Source: Lachnospiraceae bacterium UBA2734 (GTDB taxonomy: Bacteria > Bacillota > Clostridia > Lachnospirales > Lachnospiraceae). From it: a DNA stretch of 46,595 nucleotides. The notes under the pieces are model-generated. The model worked only from the letters and a program-made list of their open reading frames with translations, did not search any database and was not told where the DNA came from. A program made the position numbers and the translations under genes. Positions within the stretch are counted from its first letter, which is position 1. Each line of letters starts with the position of its first letter. The stretch covers positions 1 to 46,595 of the forward strand of contig DEKA01000012.1 in assembly GCA_002353635.1 (NCBI GenBank), read 5' to 3'. Shown one piece after another: positions 32,745 through 40,205 of this stretch.

Positions 32745-33608
32745 ATGAAAATTGATGCCAGAACGGGGCTCTACTGCCTCATCGGCAGCCCGGTATCCCA
32801 TTCCGGATCGCCGGCCATGTACAACTACTGCTTTGACAGGATGGGCATCAACGCCGCCTACCTCGCCTTCGATGTGAAAAAGGAAGATACTGCAGCTGCC
32901 ATTGCCGCTCTGCGGCTCCTCCATGTGCGGGGATTCAACATCACAATGCCCTGTAAGACGGAGACGGCAAAGTGCTGCGATGAGCTCTCTCCCGCGGCAG
33001 AGCTCATCGGCGCCGTGAACACAGCCGTGAATGAAGACGGGCGGCTGATCGGACACAACACGGACGGCTACGGATGGGTCCGCAGCTGCCGGGAGAGCGG
33101 AATAGAAGTCACAGGAAGCCGCATCACGATCCTCGGCGCAGGCGGCGCGGCAACGGCCATAGCCGTCACTGCGGCACTTGAGGGCGCCGCGGAGATTTCG
33201 ATTGCGGCGCGGGAGAGCGGGCACAGTTACGCCAATGCGCAGGAGACCGTGAAGAAGATCTCCGACCGCACGAATTGCAGGGCCGAGCTCATTCCGATGG
33301 AAGATGAAGAGCAGCTTGCTCTGTCCATCCGGCGGAGCGGAATTCTTGTCAACGCGACAAACGTCGGCATGAAGCCCAATGATGGAGTGAGCCTCATCAA
33401 GGACACGTCACTTCTGCGCAGGGACCTCGTGGTCTCGGACATCATTTACAATCCGGAGAAGACGAAGCTTTTGCAGGATGCAGAAGAGGCGGGCTGCAGA
33501 TGTCTGTACGGCAGAGATATGCTGCTGTGGCAGGGCGCTGAGGCATTCCGGCTCTACACAGGTCTTGAGATGCCTGTAGAGGAAGTGAAAAAACAGCAGG
33601 AGGGTTAA
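32745..33608 (+). CDS. aroE: Shikimate dehydrogenase AroE
   Basis: A 287-aa protein. Substrate-binding SHSGSPAMYN is at about 18-27, catalytic Lys71 is in NITMPCK, and catalytic Asp107 is in HNTDGYG. The NADP-binding loop is GAGGAATAIA near 130. The C-terminal GRDMLLWQGAEAFRLYTG is typical. It reduces 3-dehydroshikimate to shikimate in chorismate synthesis. The ribosome site GAGAGG is 12 bases before the ATG, which is rather far. The next gene, aroQ, begins two bases after the stop. Confidence 0.96.
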   Translation: MKIDARTGLYCLIGSPVSHSGSPAMYNYCFDRMGINAAYLAFDVKKEDTAAAIAALRLLHVRGFNITMPCKTETAKCCDELSPAAELIGAVNTAVNEDGRLIGHNTDGYGWVRSCRESGIEVTGSRITILGAGGAATAIAVTAALEGAAEISIAARESGHSYANAQETVKKISDRTNCRAELIPMEDEEQLALSIRRSGILVNATNVGMKPNDGVSLIKDTSLLRRDLVVSDIIYNPEKTKLLQDAEEAGCRCLYGRDMLLWQGAEAFRLYTGLEMPVEEVKKQQEG

Positions 33609-33610
33609 CA

Positions 33611-34063
33611 ATGGACAAAATTCTGGTAATCAACGGGCCGAATCTCAATTTTCTCGGCATCCGTGAAAAGAGCATCTACGGCGAACAGAGCTACAATGCC
33701 CTTGTCACAATGATGCAGAAGAAGGCAGACGAACTGGGCGTCGAACTCGAGGCATGGCAGTCCAACCACGAGGGCGCCATCATCGACAAGCTGCAGGAAG
33801 CCTACTACGACAAGGCGCTCATCGGCGTTGTGATCAACCCCGGTGCATACACACACTACAGCTATGCCATTCACGATGCCCTGCGCAGCGTGTTTGTTCC
33901 GAAAATCGAGATCCACATTTCCGACATCAACGCAAGAGAGGAATTCCGCAAAAAAAGTGTGACGGTGGCGGCGTGTGACGGCCAGATCGTGGGGCACGGA
34001 CTGAACGGGTATCTCGAGGCCATGGAGCAGATCGTGGAGATGCATAAAAAGGCACAGGCATGA
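33611..34063 (+). CDS. aroQ: Type II 3-dehydroquinate dehydratase AroQ
   Basis: A 150-aa protein, the standard type II length. Key residues are Arg18 and Tyr23 in NGPNLNFLGIREKSIYG, His53 in SNHEGAIID, the NPGAYTHYSYAIHDAL block and His102 in IEIHISD. It dehydrates 3-dehydroquinate to 3-dehydroshikimate, the step before AroE. It follows aroE by two bases and precedes efp, an order seen in Firmicutes where aroQ and efp are near neighbours. This biosynthetic enzyme is unrelated in fold to the AroD-like protein at 5984. Confidence 0.97.
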   Translation: MDKILVINGPNLNFLGIREKSIYGEQSYNALVTMMQKKADELGVELEAWQSNHEGAIIDKLQEAYYDKALIGVVINPGAYTHYSYAIHDALRSVFVPKIEIHISDINAREEFRKKSVTVAACDGQIVGHGLNGYLEAMEQIVEMHKKAQA

Positions 34064-34076
34064 TGTCAATCTCATA

Positions 34077-34105
34077 TTGCGCGGTCGATTAAATATCGTT
34101 ATAAT
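34077..34105 (+). promoter_or_regulatory. Predicted strong promoter of efp
   Basis: TTGCGC (34077-34082) and a perfect TATAAT (34100-34105) are 17 bases apart, 92 bases before the efp start. The transcribed leader holds a stem TATGCCG/CGGCATA (34115-34121 with 34144-34150). Confidence 0.7.
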
Positions 34106-34196
34106 ATCTTAGGTTATGCCGAAAAACCGGACCCTGCCGGAGACGGCATATTAAAATGCTCAAAAAGACAATTGGATAATAGGGAGGAAATTTAGA

Positions 34197-34766
34197 ATGA
34201 TCTCTGCCAGTGATTTCAGAAATGGTATTACGATCGAAAAAGACGGCACCGTAATGGAAATCGTTGAGTTCCAGCATGTTAAGCCCGGCAAGGGCGCAGC
34301 TTTCGTAAGAACGAAGCTCAGAGACGTTGTGAACGGCGGCGTTACGGAGACGACATTCAGACCTACTGAGAAGTTCCCTCAGGCACGTATTGAGAGAAAA
34401 GACTACACATATTCTTATGACGACGGCGATTTCTACCACTTCATGGATGCCGAGACGTTCGATGATGTTGCTCTTGGAAGAGACATCGTCGGCAACAAGA
34501 TGCAGTTCGTGAAGGAAGGCGATGTTGTCAAGGTTGATTCCACTGAGATCGGCGGCAAGAAGGTCATCTACGACGTAGAGCCTCCGATGTTCGTTGTTCT
34601 TGAAATCACCGAGACAGAGCCCGGCTTCAAGGGCAATACGGCAACAGGTGCCAGCAAGCCTGCCACTGTTGAGACCGGCGCACAGGTAGCTGTTCCGCTC
34701 TTCTGCAACATCGGCGACAAGATCAAGATCGACACAAGAACAGGTGAGTATCTCTCCAGAGCATAA
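34197..34766 (+). CDS. efp: Translation elongation factor P
   Basis: A 189-aa protein with the three-domain EF-P layout. The tip-loop lysine, Lys32 in VKPGKGAAFVRTK, is the residue modified in many bacteria. The C-terminal GDKIKIDTRTGEYLSRA is characteristic. EF-P enters the ribosomal E site and relieves stalling at consecutive prolines. The start ATG is preceded by GGGAGG. It has its own promoter and terminator, fitting a highly expressed gene. Confidence 0.97.
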   Translation: MISASDFRNGITIEKDGTVMEIVEFQHVKPGKGAAFVRTKLRDVVNGGVTETTFRPTEKFPQARIERKDYTYSYDDGDFYHFMDAETFDDVALGRDIVGNKMQFVKEGDVVKVDSTEIGGKKVIYDVEPPMFVVLEITETEPGFKGNTATGASKPATVETGAQVAVPLFCNIGDKIKIDTRTGEYLSRA

Positions 34767-34806
34767 TGGGCGCAGAGACCATTCGCATTCTTCTTTAGTG
34801 TGATGC

Positions 34807-34842
34807 CCGGGCAGTGACGTTGATTCGTCCTGCCCGGTTTTT
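34807..34842 (+). terminator. Intrinsic terminator of efp
   Basis: CCGGGCAG (34807-34814) pairs with CTGCCCGG (34830-34837), followed by five T residues. It is 40 bases after the efp stop. Confidence 0.9.
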
Positions 34843-34861
34843 GTGCGCGTAGTAGCGAGGA

Positions 34862-34942
34862 AGGAGGCATCCATGCTCGCATGAGATGCCTTTTGACGAG
34901 CACCGCGACATCGAGAGGAGGCGCTTGTCGCCTCCTACTCGA
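34862..34942. other. Two further hairpins between efp and the DUF5688 gene
   Basis: AGGCATC-CATGC with GCATG-GATGCCT (34865-34891) is followed by TTTT and may act as a second terminator. A longer stem, TCGAG-AGGAGGCG with CGCCTCCT-CTCGA (34911-34942), lies next to it. No ORF of note occupies the stretch. Confidence 0.6.
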
Positions 34943-34952
34943 TTATCTTGCA

Positions 34953-35008
34953 GCCTCTGGACGCCTGCATCGAAGAATTGCGGCGTTTTCGGAGCAATTC
35001 GGGACAGG
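34953..35008. repeat. Dispersed repeat, copy 1 (GAATTGC stem-loop type)
   Basis: The sequence starts GCCTCTGGACGC and contains GAATTGC...GCAATTC, a 7-bp stem around GGCGTTTTCGGA. It matches 38399-38458 at nearly all positions except a central 8-base stretch. It ends 43 bases before the DUF5688 gene start. Confidence 0.7.
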
Positions 35009-35051
35009 AGCTGAACAGATACGATTATTTAATCTCACAAGGAGAATGTCT

Positions 35052-35648
35052 ATGCATACCACATCTGTACTCATTTCTTATGAAACCGCCCTTCCGCAGA
35101 TCACCGCGCGCCTCATCGGAGGGGACAATACCGAGCCGTCTCTTGAGAGCGCAGCATTGATGCGCGTTGAGGATCTCTACACAGTCTTCTATTACCGCGA
35201 GAGGAACGGGGCTCTCCGCCTTCTCACTCCCGAGGACCTCCGCACCTGGAACGTGCAGCCGCAGCAGCTCTTCACCGATGTCCTTGCGTGCATGAAAATA
35301 AACGACCCCTGCAGAATATCGCCTTTGAACGCGGTACTGGGTCTTTCCCCGGAAGAGGAGGAGACAGGGCTGTTCGTCCTCACCAATGCATCCGGAATAT
35401 TCGGCTCAATCTGTATTCTTTATCCAGGTGTTTTTGAAGAGATTGCGGATCGGATCGGACGCGAGTTCTACATTCTTCCCTGCTCTGTGCATGAGATGCT
35501 TCTTTTGAAAAAAGGAACGGATCTCAACGAGGATGAGCTGCGTAAGACCATCCATGACATCAACCGGAGTGAACTGACAAGGGAGGATATTCTCTCAGAT
35601 TCCCTTTACTGCTGCAGTGCTCCGGACTACTGCTTCAGACGCTCGTGA
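35052..35648 (+). CDS. DUF5688 family protein
   Basis: The start ATG 35052 lies 7 bases after AAGGAG (35039-35044); ATG 35046 is in frame but too close. The 198-aa protein carries the DUF5688 pattern: LLTPEDLRTWNVQPQQLF, ISPLNAVLG, FVLTNASGIFGSICILYP and FYILPCSVHEMLLL. No signal peptide or membrane helix is visible. The family is common in Lachnospiraceae and its role is unknown. It stands alone between a terminator/repeat region and the thrS T-box. Confidence 0.8.
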   Translation: MHTTSVLISYETALPQITARLIGGDNTEPSLESAALMRVEDLYTVFYYRERNGALRLLTPEDLRTWNVQPQQLFTDVLACMKINDPCRISPLNAVLGLSPEEEETGLFVLTNASGIFGSICILYPGVFEEIADRIGREFYILPCSVHEMLLLKKGTDLNEDELRKTIHDINRSELTREDILSDSLYCCSAPDYCFRRS

Positions 35649-35804
35649 GCTGATCAGATCATAGCGGGAGAAGCTCCTCATGCCCGGAACAGACTGGCAC
35701 CGGCAGTGCTCCTGCAGCGGACAGAACAAACTTGAAGGAAAGGGTTTACAATCAAAGATCTGCGGAGTACAATCTGACTGTCTTTTGAAAAGAAAGACAA
35801 AACC

Positions 35805-36076
35805 GTTGATGAGGACAGTAGGCGGAGATCGATGTCACAGAGAGAGGCGCAGATGCTGAGAGCGCTTTGACTTAAGATTCCGGACCGAACACCACCTCGG
35901 AGGGGCCCCAATAAGGCACGGCGACGCCGTTACCGTCACAAAAGAGTGATCCAGCCGACGTACCCTCAGTCAGGGAGGCAGCAAAAGAAGCCGGCGGGAT
36001 AAGCAGGGTGGAACCGCGTGTAATCTGCGTCCCTGTCACCATGAGAGTGGTGGCAGGGGCGCTTTTCGTTTTCCGG
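35805..36076 (+). promoter_or_regulatory. T-box riboswitch controlling thrS
   Basis: The T-box core AGGGTGGAACCGCG is at 36005-36018. Stem I begins near GATGAGGACAGTAGGCGG (about 35808). The likely specifier is the ACC threonine codon in GAACACCACC (about 35887-35896). The terminator stem GCGTCCCTGTCACC/GGTGGCAGGGGCGC (36027-36062) is followed by TTTT and further T residues. Uncharged tRNA-Thr binding should favour the antiterminator and allow thrS expression. Between the DUF5688 gene and the T-box (35649-35804) I see only the probable promoter area, with no gene. Confidence 0.93.
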
Positions 36077-36131
36077 ATCGCCCCGCGTCCGGAAAAGCCG
36101 CAGTGCGGCACAGCAAACGGAGGTTTTCCAG

Positions 36132-38015
36132 ATGGACAAGGAAGAGCTGAACAAGGTTTATCGTCATTCACTGGCACACATTCTTGCCAAGGCAGTCATC
36201 GAGCTTTACGGCAAGGATGTGCAGTACGCCATTGGACCCCAGATCGAGGACGGATTCTACTATGATTTCGTTCTGCCGGAAGGGAAGACAATCCAGGAAT
36301 CCGACTTCAAGACGATCGAGAACAAGATGCACGAGATCCTGAAGAGAAAGGAGAACTGGACAAGAAAGGAAGTCTCCAGACAGGAGGCTCTGGATATTTT
36401 CAAGGGACAGAAGTTCAAGACTGAACTCATCAATGATCTGCCCGAGGATGAGAAGATCACGGTTTACTACACAGGTGACGACTATGTAGATCTGTGCAGA
36501 GGACCTCACGTGGACAACTCCGCAGAGCTCCTCAGCGCTGCTTTTGAGATCAGAAGCGTCTCCGGCGCATACTGGAGAGGCGACGAGCACAGGGATCAGA
36601 TGACCCGTGTCTATGCCTATGCATTCCCGGACAAGGCACAGCTCAAGGCACATAAGGATCTGATCCGCGAGGCAAAAGAGCGCGACCACAAGAAGATCGG
36701 CGCACAGATGGAGCTGTTCATGTTCGATGAAACTGCTCCCGGAATGCCTTACTGGCTGCCCAGAGGATGGAAGATGTATCAGGCGCTGCTCAAGTATTCG
36801 CGCGAGGTACAGCTCCGTCACGGCTACACAGAGATCTCCGCACCTCTTATCAACAACAAGAAGCTCTGGCTGATCAGCGGACACTGGGCACACTACATCA
36901 ACAACATGTTCATGGTTCCCGGCGTCTCCGGCTGGCTGAAGGCCGACTGCAATATTGAGAACGTCATCGCCAACATCAATGACGACAAGTCGGCACTGAA
37001 GAACGTAAAGATGCTCGCAGGTTCCGCCCTCTACAGCCGCGAGGAGGCAGATACCATGGCTGCCAAGCCCATGAACTGCCCGAACGCCATGATGACTTAT
37101 AAGAGAAAGAACCGCTCTTACAAGGAGCTCCCGATCCGCTACTCCGAGTACGATGTGCTGCACAGAAAAGAGAAGTCCGGCCAGATGAACGGACTCTTCC
37201 GCGTGCAGGAGTTCCGTCAGGACGATGACCACACATTCGTTATGGAGTCCCAGATCAAGAGTGAGATCGCAGATATCCTTTCGATCGCTGATGAGATTTA
37301 CTCCACTTTCGGTGTAACCTACAGAGCTGAGCTCTCCACAAGACCGGATGACTTCATGGGCGATATCAATGTCTGGAACCAGGCTGAGTCCGATCTTCGC
37401 GAGATTCTCGATGAGCGCTACGGCAAGGGCGGCTATGAGGTCAACGAGGGCGACGGCGCCTTCTACGGCCCGAAGATCGATCTGCAGATCAAGGATGCCC
37501 TCGGCAGAGAGTGGCAGTGCGGCACCGTTCAGCTTGATTTCCAGCTGCCGCACAACTTTGGCCTGACCTACACGACAGCGGACGGCGGCACGGCGATGCC
37601 TGTTGTCCTGCACAGAGCCATCTACGGATCTCTCGAGAGATTCATCGGCATCATCACAGAGAACTTCAAGGGCAACTTCCCGTTCTGGCTCTCTCCTTAC
37701 CAGGTCGGCATCGTTCCGATCAGAGCGGAGCACAACGAGTATGCGAAGAAGGTCGAGAAGCTCCTCATGGACAATGATGTCCGCGTCGAGGCTGACTACA
37801 GCGACGAGAATATGAAGACGAAGATCAAGAAGTTCAAGAACTACAAGGATCCCTACATTCTCGTTCTCGGCGACAAGGAGTGCGCGGAGAACACCGTCTC
37901 CATCAATATCCGCGGCAACAAGCAGCTGAACAACGTTCCTCTGGACAAGTTCCTTGATATGTGCGACCAGATGAACGAGGAGCACAGCCTGAACCTGATC
38001 GATTCACTTGACTGA
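36132..38015 (+). CDS. thrS: Threonyl-tRNA synthetase, form without TGS domain
   Basis: A 627-aa class II synthetase charging tRNA-Thr. It begins directly in the editing domain (His12 and His16 in RHSLAHILAKAV), so the usual 60-residue N-terminal TGS domain is missing. The ATG follows GGAGG after the T-box, and no upstream in-frame start is suitable. The catalytic core has Cys316 of the zinc site in KPMNCP, motif 2 FRVQEFRQDDDH and motif 3 HRAIYGSLERFIG. A 40-residue insertion lies before KPMNCP (about 270-312), compared with common bacterial ThrRS. The anticodon-binding domain occupies the last 100 residues. Confidence 0.96.
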   Translation: MDKEELNKVYRHSLAHILAKAVIELYGKDVQYAIGPQIEDGFYYDFVLPEGKTIQESDFKTIENKMHEILKRKENWTRKEVSRQEALDIFKGQKFKTELINDLPEDEKITVYYTGDDYVDLCRGPHVDNSAELLSAAFEIRSVSGAYWRGDEHRDQMTRVYAYAFPDKAQLKAHKDLIREAKERDHKKIGAQMELFMFDETAPGMPYWLPRGWKMYQALLKYSREVQLRHGYTEISAPLINNKKLWLISGHWAHYINNMFMVPGVSGWLKADCNIENVIANINDDKSALKNVKMLAGSALYSREEADTMAAKPMNCPNAMMTYKRKNRSYKELPIRYSEYDVLHRKEKSGQMNGLFRVQEFRQDDDHTFVMESQIKSEIADILSIADEIYSTFGVTYRAELSTRPDDFMGDINVWNQAESDLREILDERYGKGGYEVNEGDGAFYGPKIDLQIKDALGREWQCGTVQLDFQLPHNFGLTYTTADGGTAMPVVLHRAIYGSLERFIGIITENFKGNFPFWLSPYQVGIVPIRAEHNEYAKKVEKLLMDNDVRVEADYSDENMKTKIKKFKNYKDPYILVLGDKECAENTVSINIRGNKQLNNVPLDKFLDMCDQMNEEHSLNLIDSLD

Positions 38016-38094
38016 CCGGTGCAGCCGGCTCCCGGCCGGCACATCCGACTGGAAAAGAGTACACCGGCCGTTCGTCCTGTTGAAAATAAAGATG

Positions 38095-38123
38095 CGGCCG
38101 GCGTGTCCGGCCGAAAAGGTTTT
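38095..38123 (+). terminator. Terminator-like hairpin after thrS
   Basis: CGGCCGG (38095-38101) pairs with CCGGCCG (38107-38113) and is followed by AAAAGGTTTT. It lies 80 bases after the thrS stop and just before the tRNA promoter. Confidence 0.6.
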
Positions 38124-38150
38124 GACCGCAAAGCCTATCTATGTTAATAT
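38122..38150 (+). promoter_or_regulatory. Predicted promoter of tRNA-Arg
   Basis: TTGACC (38122-38127) and TAATAT (38145-38150) are 17 bases apart, 37 bases before the tRNA's first base. Confidence 0.7.
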
Positions 38151-38187
38151 ACTGTCCGTAGCGCCCGGAGCCCGGGTGCTGCGGCAT

Positions 38188-38259
38188 GCGATCGTAGTCT
38201 AACGGATAAAACGGAGGCCTCCGACGCCTTTGATGCAGGTTCGATTCCTGTCGGTCGCA
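38188..38259 (+). tRNA. tRNA-Arg (anticodon CCG)
   Basis: The acceptor stem is GCGATCG with CGGTCGC (one T-G pair), with discriminator A38259 and no encoded CCA. The anticodon stem GAGGC/GCCTT encloses loop CTCCGAC with anticodon CCG, reading the arginine codon CGG. The T arm is GCAGG-TTCGATT-CCTGT. The D arm GTCT...AAAC has one C-A mismatch, weaker than usual. Its own promoter lies before it and a terminator after it. Confidence 0.9.
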
Positions 38260-38289
38260 TAGCTCGTGCACGAATACCGTGCTGAGGAG

Positions 38290-38342
38290 CCGGATGTATG
38301 TGTCGGGGATTACCCTATATATGACGCACACATCCGGTTTTT
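38290..38342 (+). terminator. Intrinsic terminator of the tRNA gene
   Basis: CCGGATGTATGTGTC pairs with GACGCACACATCCGG (one mismatch, one G-T pair) around an 18-base loop. Five T residues follow. Confidence 0.88.
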
Positions 38343-38398
38343 AGCTTTGAATCGTATTGCAGGCTGCGGCCTGCTGTCTATATTTGTAATTGTTCCGC

Positions 38399-38458
38399 GC
38401 CTCTGGACGCTTATTATTGAAGAATTGCGGCGTCTTCGGAAGCAATTCGGGATGAGGT
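38399..38458. repeat. Dispersed repeat, copy 2 (GAATTGC stem-loop type)
   Basis: It starts GCCTCTGGACGC and contains the stem GAATTGC...GCAATTC around GGCGTCTTCGGAA, like copy 1 at 34953-35008. It ends 33 bases before the start of the SH3-domain protein gene. Confidence 0.7.
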
Positions 38459-38491
38459 GCCTGACAATTACCTGTATTTCCGGGTGGAGAT

Positions 38492-39946
38492 ATGAAGGAT
38501 AACAACAATGAACAGGGCAGGAGAGATTTTTCTGCCGTGAATGGGCAGGAGAACCTGCCGCAGAATACACAGATCCAGGCAGAGCGCACATACACAGAGG
38601 AGACAGAATCAGGACAGGCAGAGCGCATATACGCAGAAGAGACTGCACAGGGGCAGGAAGAGCGCGTATACACAGAGGCAGCGGAACAGGTACAGGAAGA
38701 GCGTACATACAGGGAGCCGGAGAGGGAACAGTCATCGCGCAAGGGAAGACAAGAGAAGGTTCAGAAACAAAGGAGCCGCGCGGTCAGCGCAAGGAAAAGA
38801 AGTCAGAAGACCCACGGCCGTGCGGGAAGATCCCGCGGCCGCGGAGATTCCTCTCGAAATGCCTACGCGCTCAATATATTCTTCTCCCGTTACGCAAGGG
38901 TAATCATGCCTGTCGTTCTGCTGATCGCGGTTCTTCTTACCGGCGTGATCGCTGTCGGCATGCGCCGTGCGCATAAGAAGGAAGCTGCAGCGGCTGCGGC
39001 GTCGACGGCGCAGCAGATGGACATCGTGATGGAGAAGAACGCACACAGCGATGTCAACAAGCTGATGAAGCAGTACTACGACGCACTGGCAGACGGTGAT
39101 ACGGACACGATCAGCTCCCTCTGCTCCTCTCTTTCGGATGAAGAGAAGATCAGAATCGAGGCCATCGCAGACAACATAGACTCATATTCAGACATCACGG
39201 TTTACACTAAACCGGGGCCGGTCAGCGGCTCTTATGTCGCGTATGTCTATACGAAGATGAAGTTCAAGGACCATGACTGGGAGGTGCCCGGCATGCAGAC
39301 TATGTACGTCTGCACACGGGATGACGGCTCTCTTTATCTCAATACGGATGAGGAGCAGGATGCGGATGTGACGGATTACATCCAGAAGGTGTCTGTCGCA
39401 GATGATGTCGTCGATCTCAACAATACGGTGACCAAGGAATACAATGATCTCCTTAACGCCAATCCTGACCTTGTCACCTATCTGGATGAATTCTCCAACA
39501 GCATCAATGTCAAGGTCGGCGAGGGACTGGCTGCGCTGAGCGGAAGCGGTTCGACAGAGGACGCGGCGGCAGGAGATACGGAGGCAGTTGCGGAAGGCGG
39601 CACGGAGGCAGCTGAAGCCTCCACTGATGATTCTTCTTCGGATGCATCCTCCTCTGAGAGCACTGACGCCGGCAGTTCATCTTCATCAGAGAGCGCATCG
39701 GATGCAGGCTCCAGTACACAGTCGGAGAGCGCGGCTTCTTCTTCCGGCGTGTCGAATCCGACAAAGGCAACCGCAAAGGAGACGGTAGCTGTCCGCAAGG
39801 GTGCAGGCACGTCTGCGGAGCAGCTGGGCATGCTCTATCCGGGCGATTCGGTGGATGTGCTCTCCTACGATGCGAACGGATGGTCAAAGATCAGCTATAA
39901 AGGGCAGGAAGGCTATGTCAAGTCAGAGTTCTGCACGTTCAAGTGA
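38492..39946 (+). CDS. Membrane-anchored SH3-domain protein with N-terminal repeats
   Basis: A 484-aa protein. The cytoplasmic N-terminus has four imperfect 12-13-residue repeats at about 30-80 (AERTYTEETESGQ, AERIYAEETAQGQ, EERVYTEAAEQVQ, EERTYREPEREQ), then a very basic stretch. One membrane helix follows near 139-155 (VIMPVVLLIAVLLTGVIAV). The outer part has a globular region of about 180 residues, a Ser/Ala/Glu/Thr/Asp-rich linker (about 350-420), and a bacterial SH3 domain at the end (VRKGAGTSAEQLGMLYPGD). Such SH3 domains usually bind peptidoglycan. It is likely a cell-envelope protein facing the wall; its exact function is unknown. Confidence 0.85.
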   Translation: MKDNNNEQGRRDFSAVNGQENLPQNTQIQAERTYTEETESGQAERIYAEETAQGQEERVYTEAAEQVQEERTYREPEREQSSRKGRQEKVQKQRSRAVSARKRSQKTHGRAGRSRGRGDSSRNAYALNIFFSRYARVIMPVVLLIAVLLTGVIAVGMRRAHKKEAAAAAASTAQQMDIVMEKNAHSDVNKLMKQYYDALADGDTDTISSLCSSLSDEEKIRIEAIADNIDSYSDITVYTKPGPVSGSYVAYVYTKMKFKDHDWEVPGMQTMYVCTRDDGSLYLNTDEEQDADVTDYIQKVSVADDVVDLNNTVTKEYNDLLNANPDLVTYLDEFSNSINVKVGEGLAALSGSGSTEDAAAGDTEAVAEGGTEAAEASTDDSSSDASSSESTDAGSSSSSESASDAGSSTQSESAASSSGVSNPTKATAKETVAVRKGAGTSAEQLGMLYPGDSVDVLSYDANGWSKISYKGQEGYVKSEFCTFK

Positions 39947-39996
39947 TGTGTGGGACCCGGGCTGTTATGTTTCACTTGCGGATGCATGGATCTGCG

Positions 39997-40036
39997 GGCG
40001 GTGTCGGGGAAAGTGTAATACCGGTACCGCCTTTTT
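39997..40036 (+). terminator. Intrinsic terminator after the SH3-domain gene
   Basis: GGCGGTGTCGG pairs with CCGGTACCGCC (two G-T pairs) around 13 bases, followed by TTTTT. Confidence 0.85.
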
Positions 40037-40100
40037 GGTTTGCGCACAGCAGGAGGAAGAAGATGCGCAATCCTGTCTATACAGAATCTGCATGTCACAA

Positions 40101-40139
40101 TTGAGAACAAATGTCCAAATTGATGATAATAATTGGACA
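40101..40139 (+). promoter_or_regulatory. Predicted mnmA promoter with an overlapping inverted repeat
   Basis: TTGAGA (40101-40106) and GATAAT (40125-40130) are 18 bases apart. TGTCCAA (40112-40118) is inverted as TTGGACA (40133-40139), so the -10 box lies between the two halves. This is a plausible operator, but no regulator can be named. Confidence 0.5.
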
Positions 40140-40205
40140 CTTCTTAATAATTAGCATTGAAAATAAAAGATTATCTCATTACGATAATTGCGTTTTGGAG
40201 GATCG

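Noticed and set aside
36168..37985. Open frame of 605 codons on the minus strand opposite thrS
   Set aside because: It is a shadow of the well-supported thrS gene, with no ribosome site and no family-like sequence.
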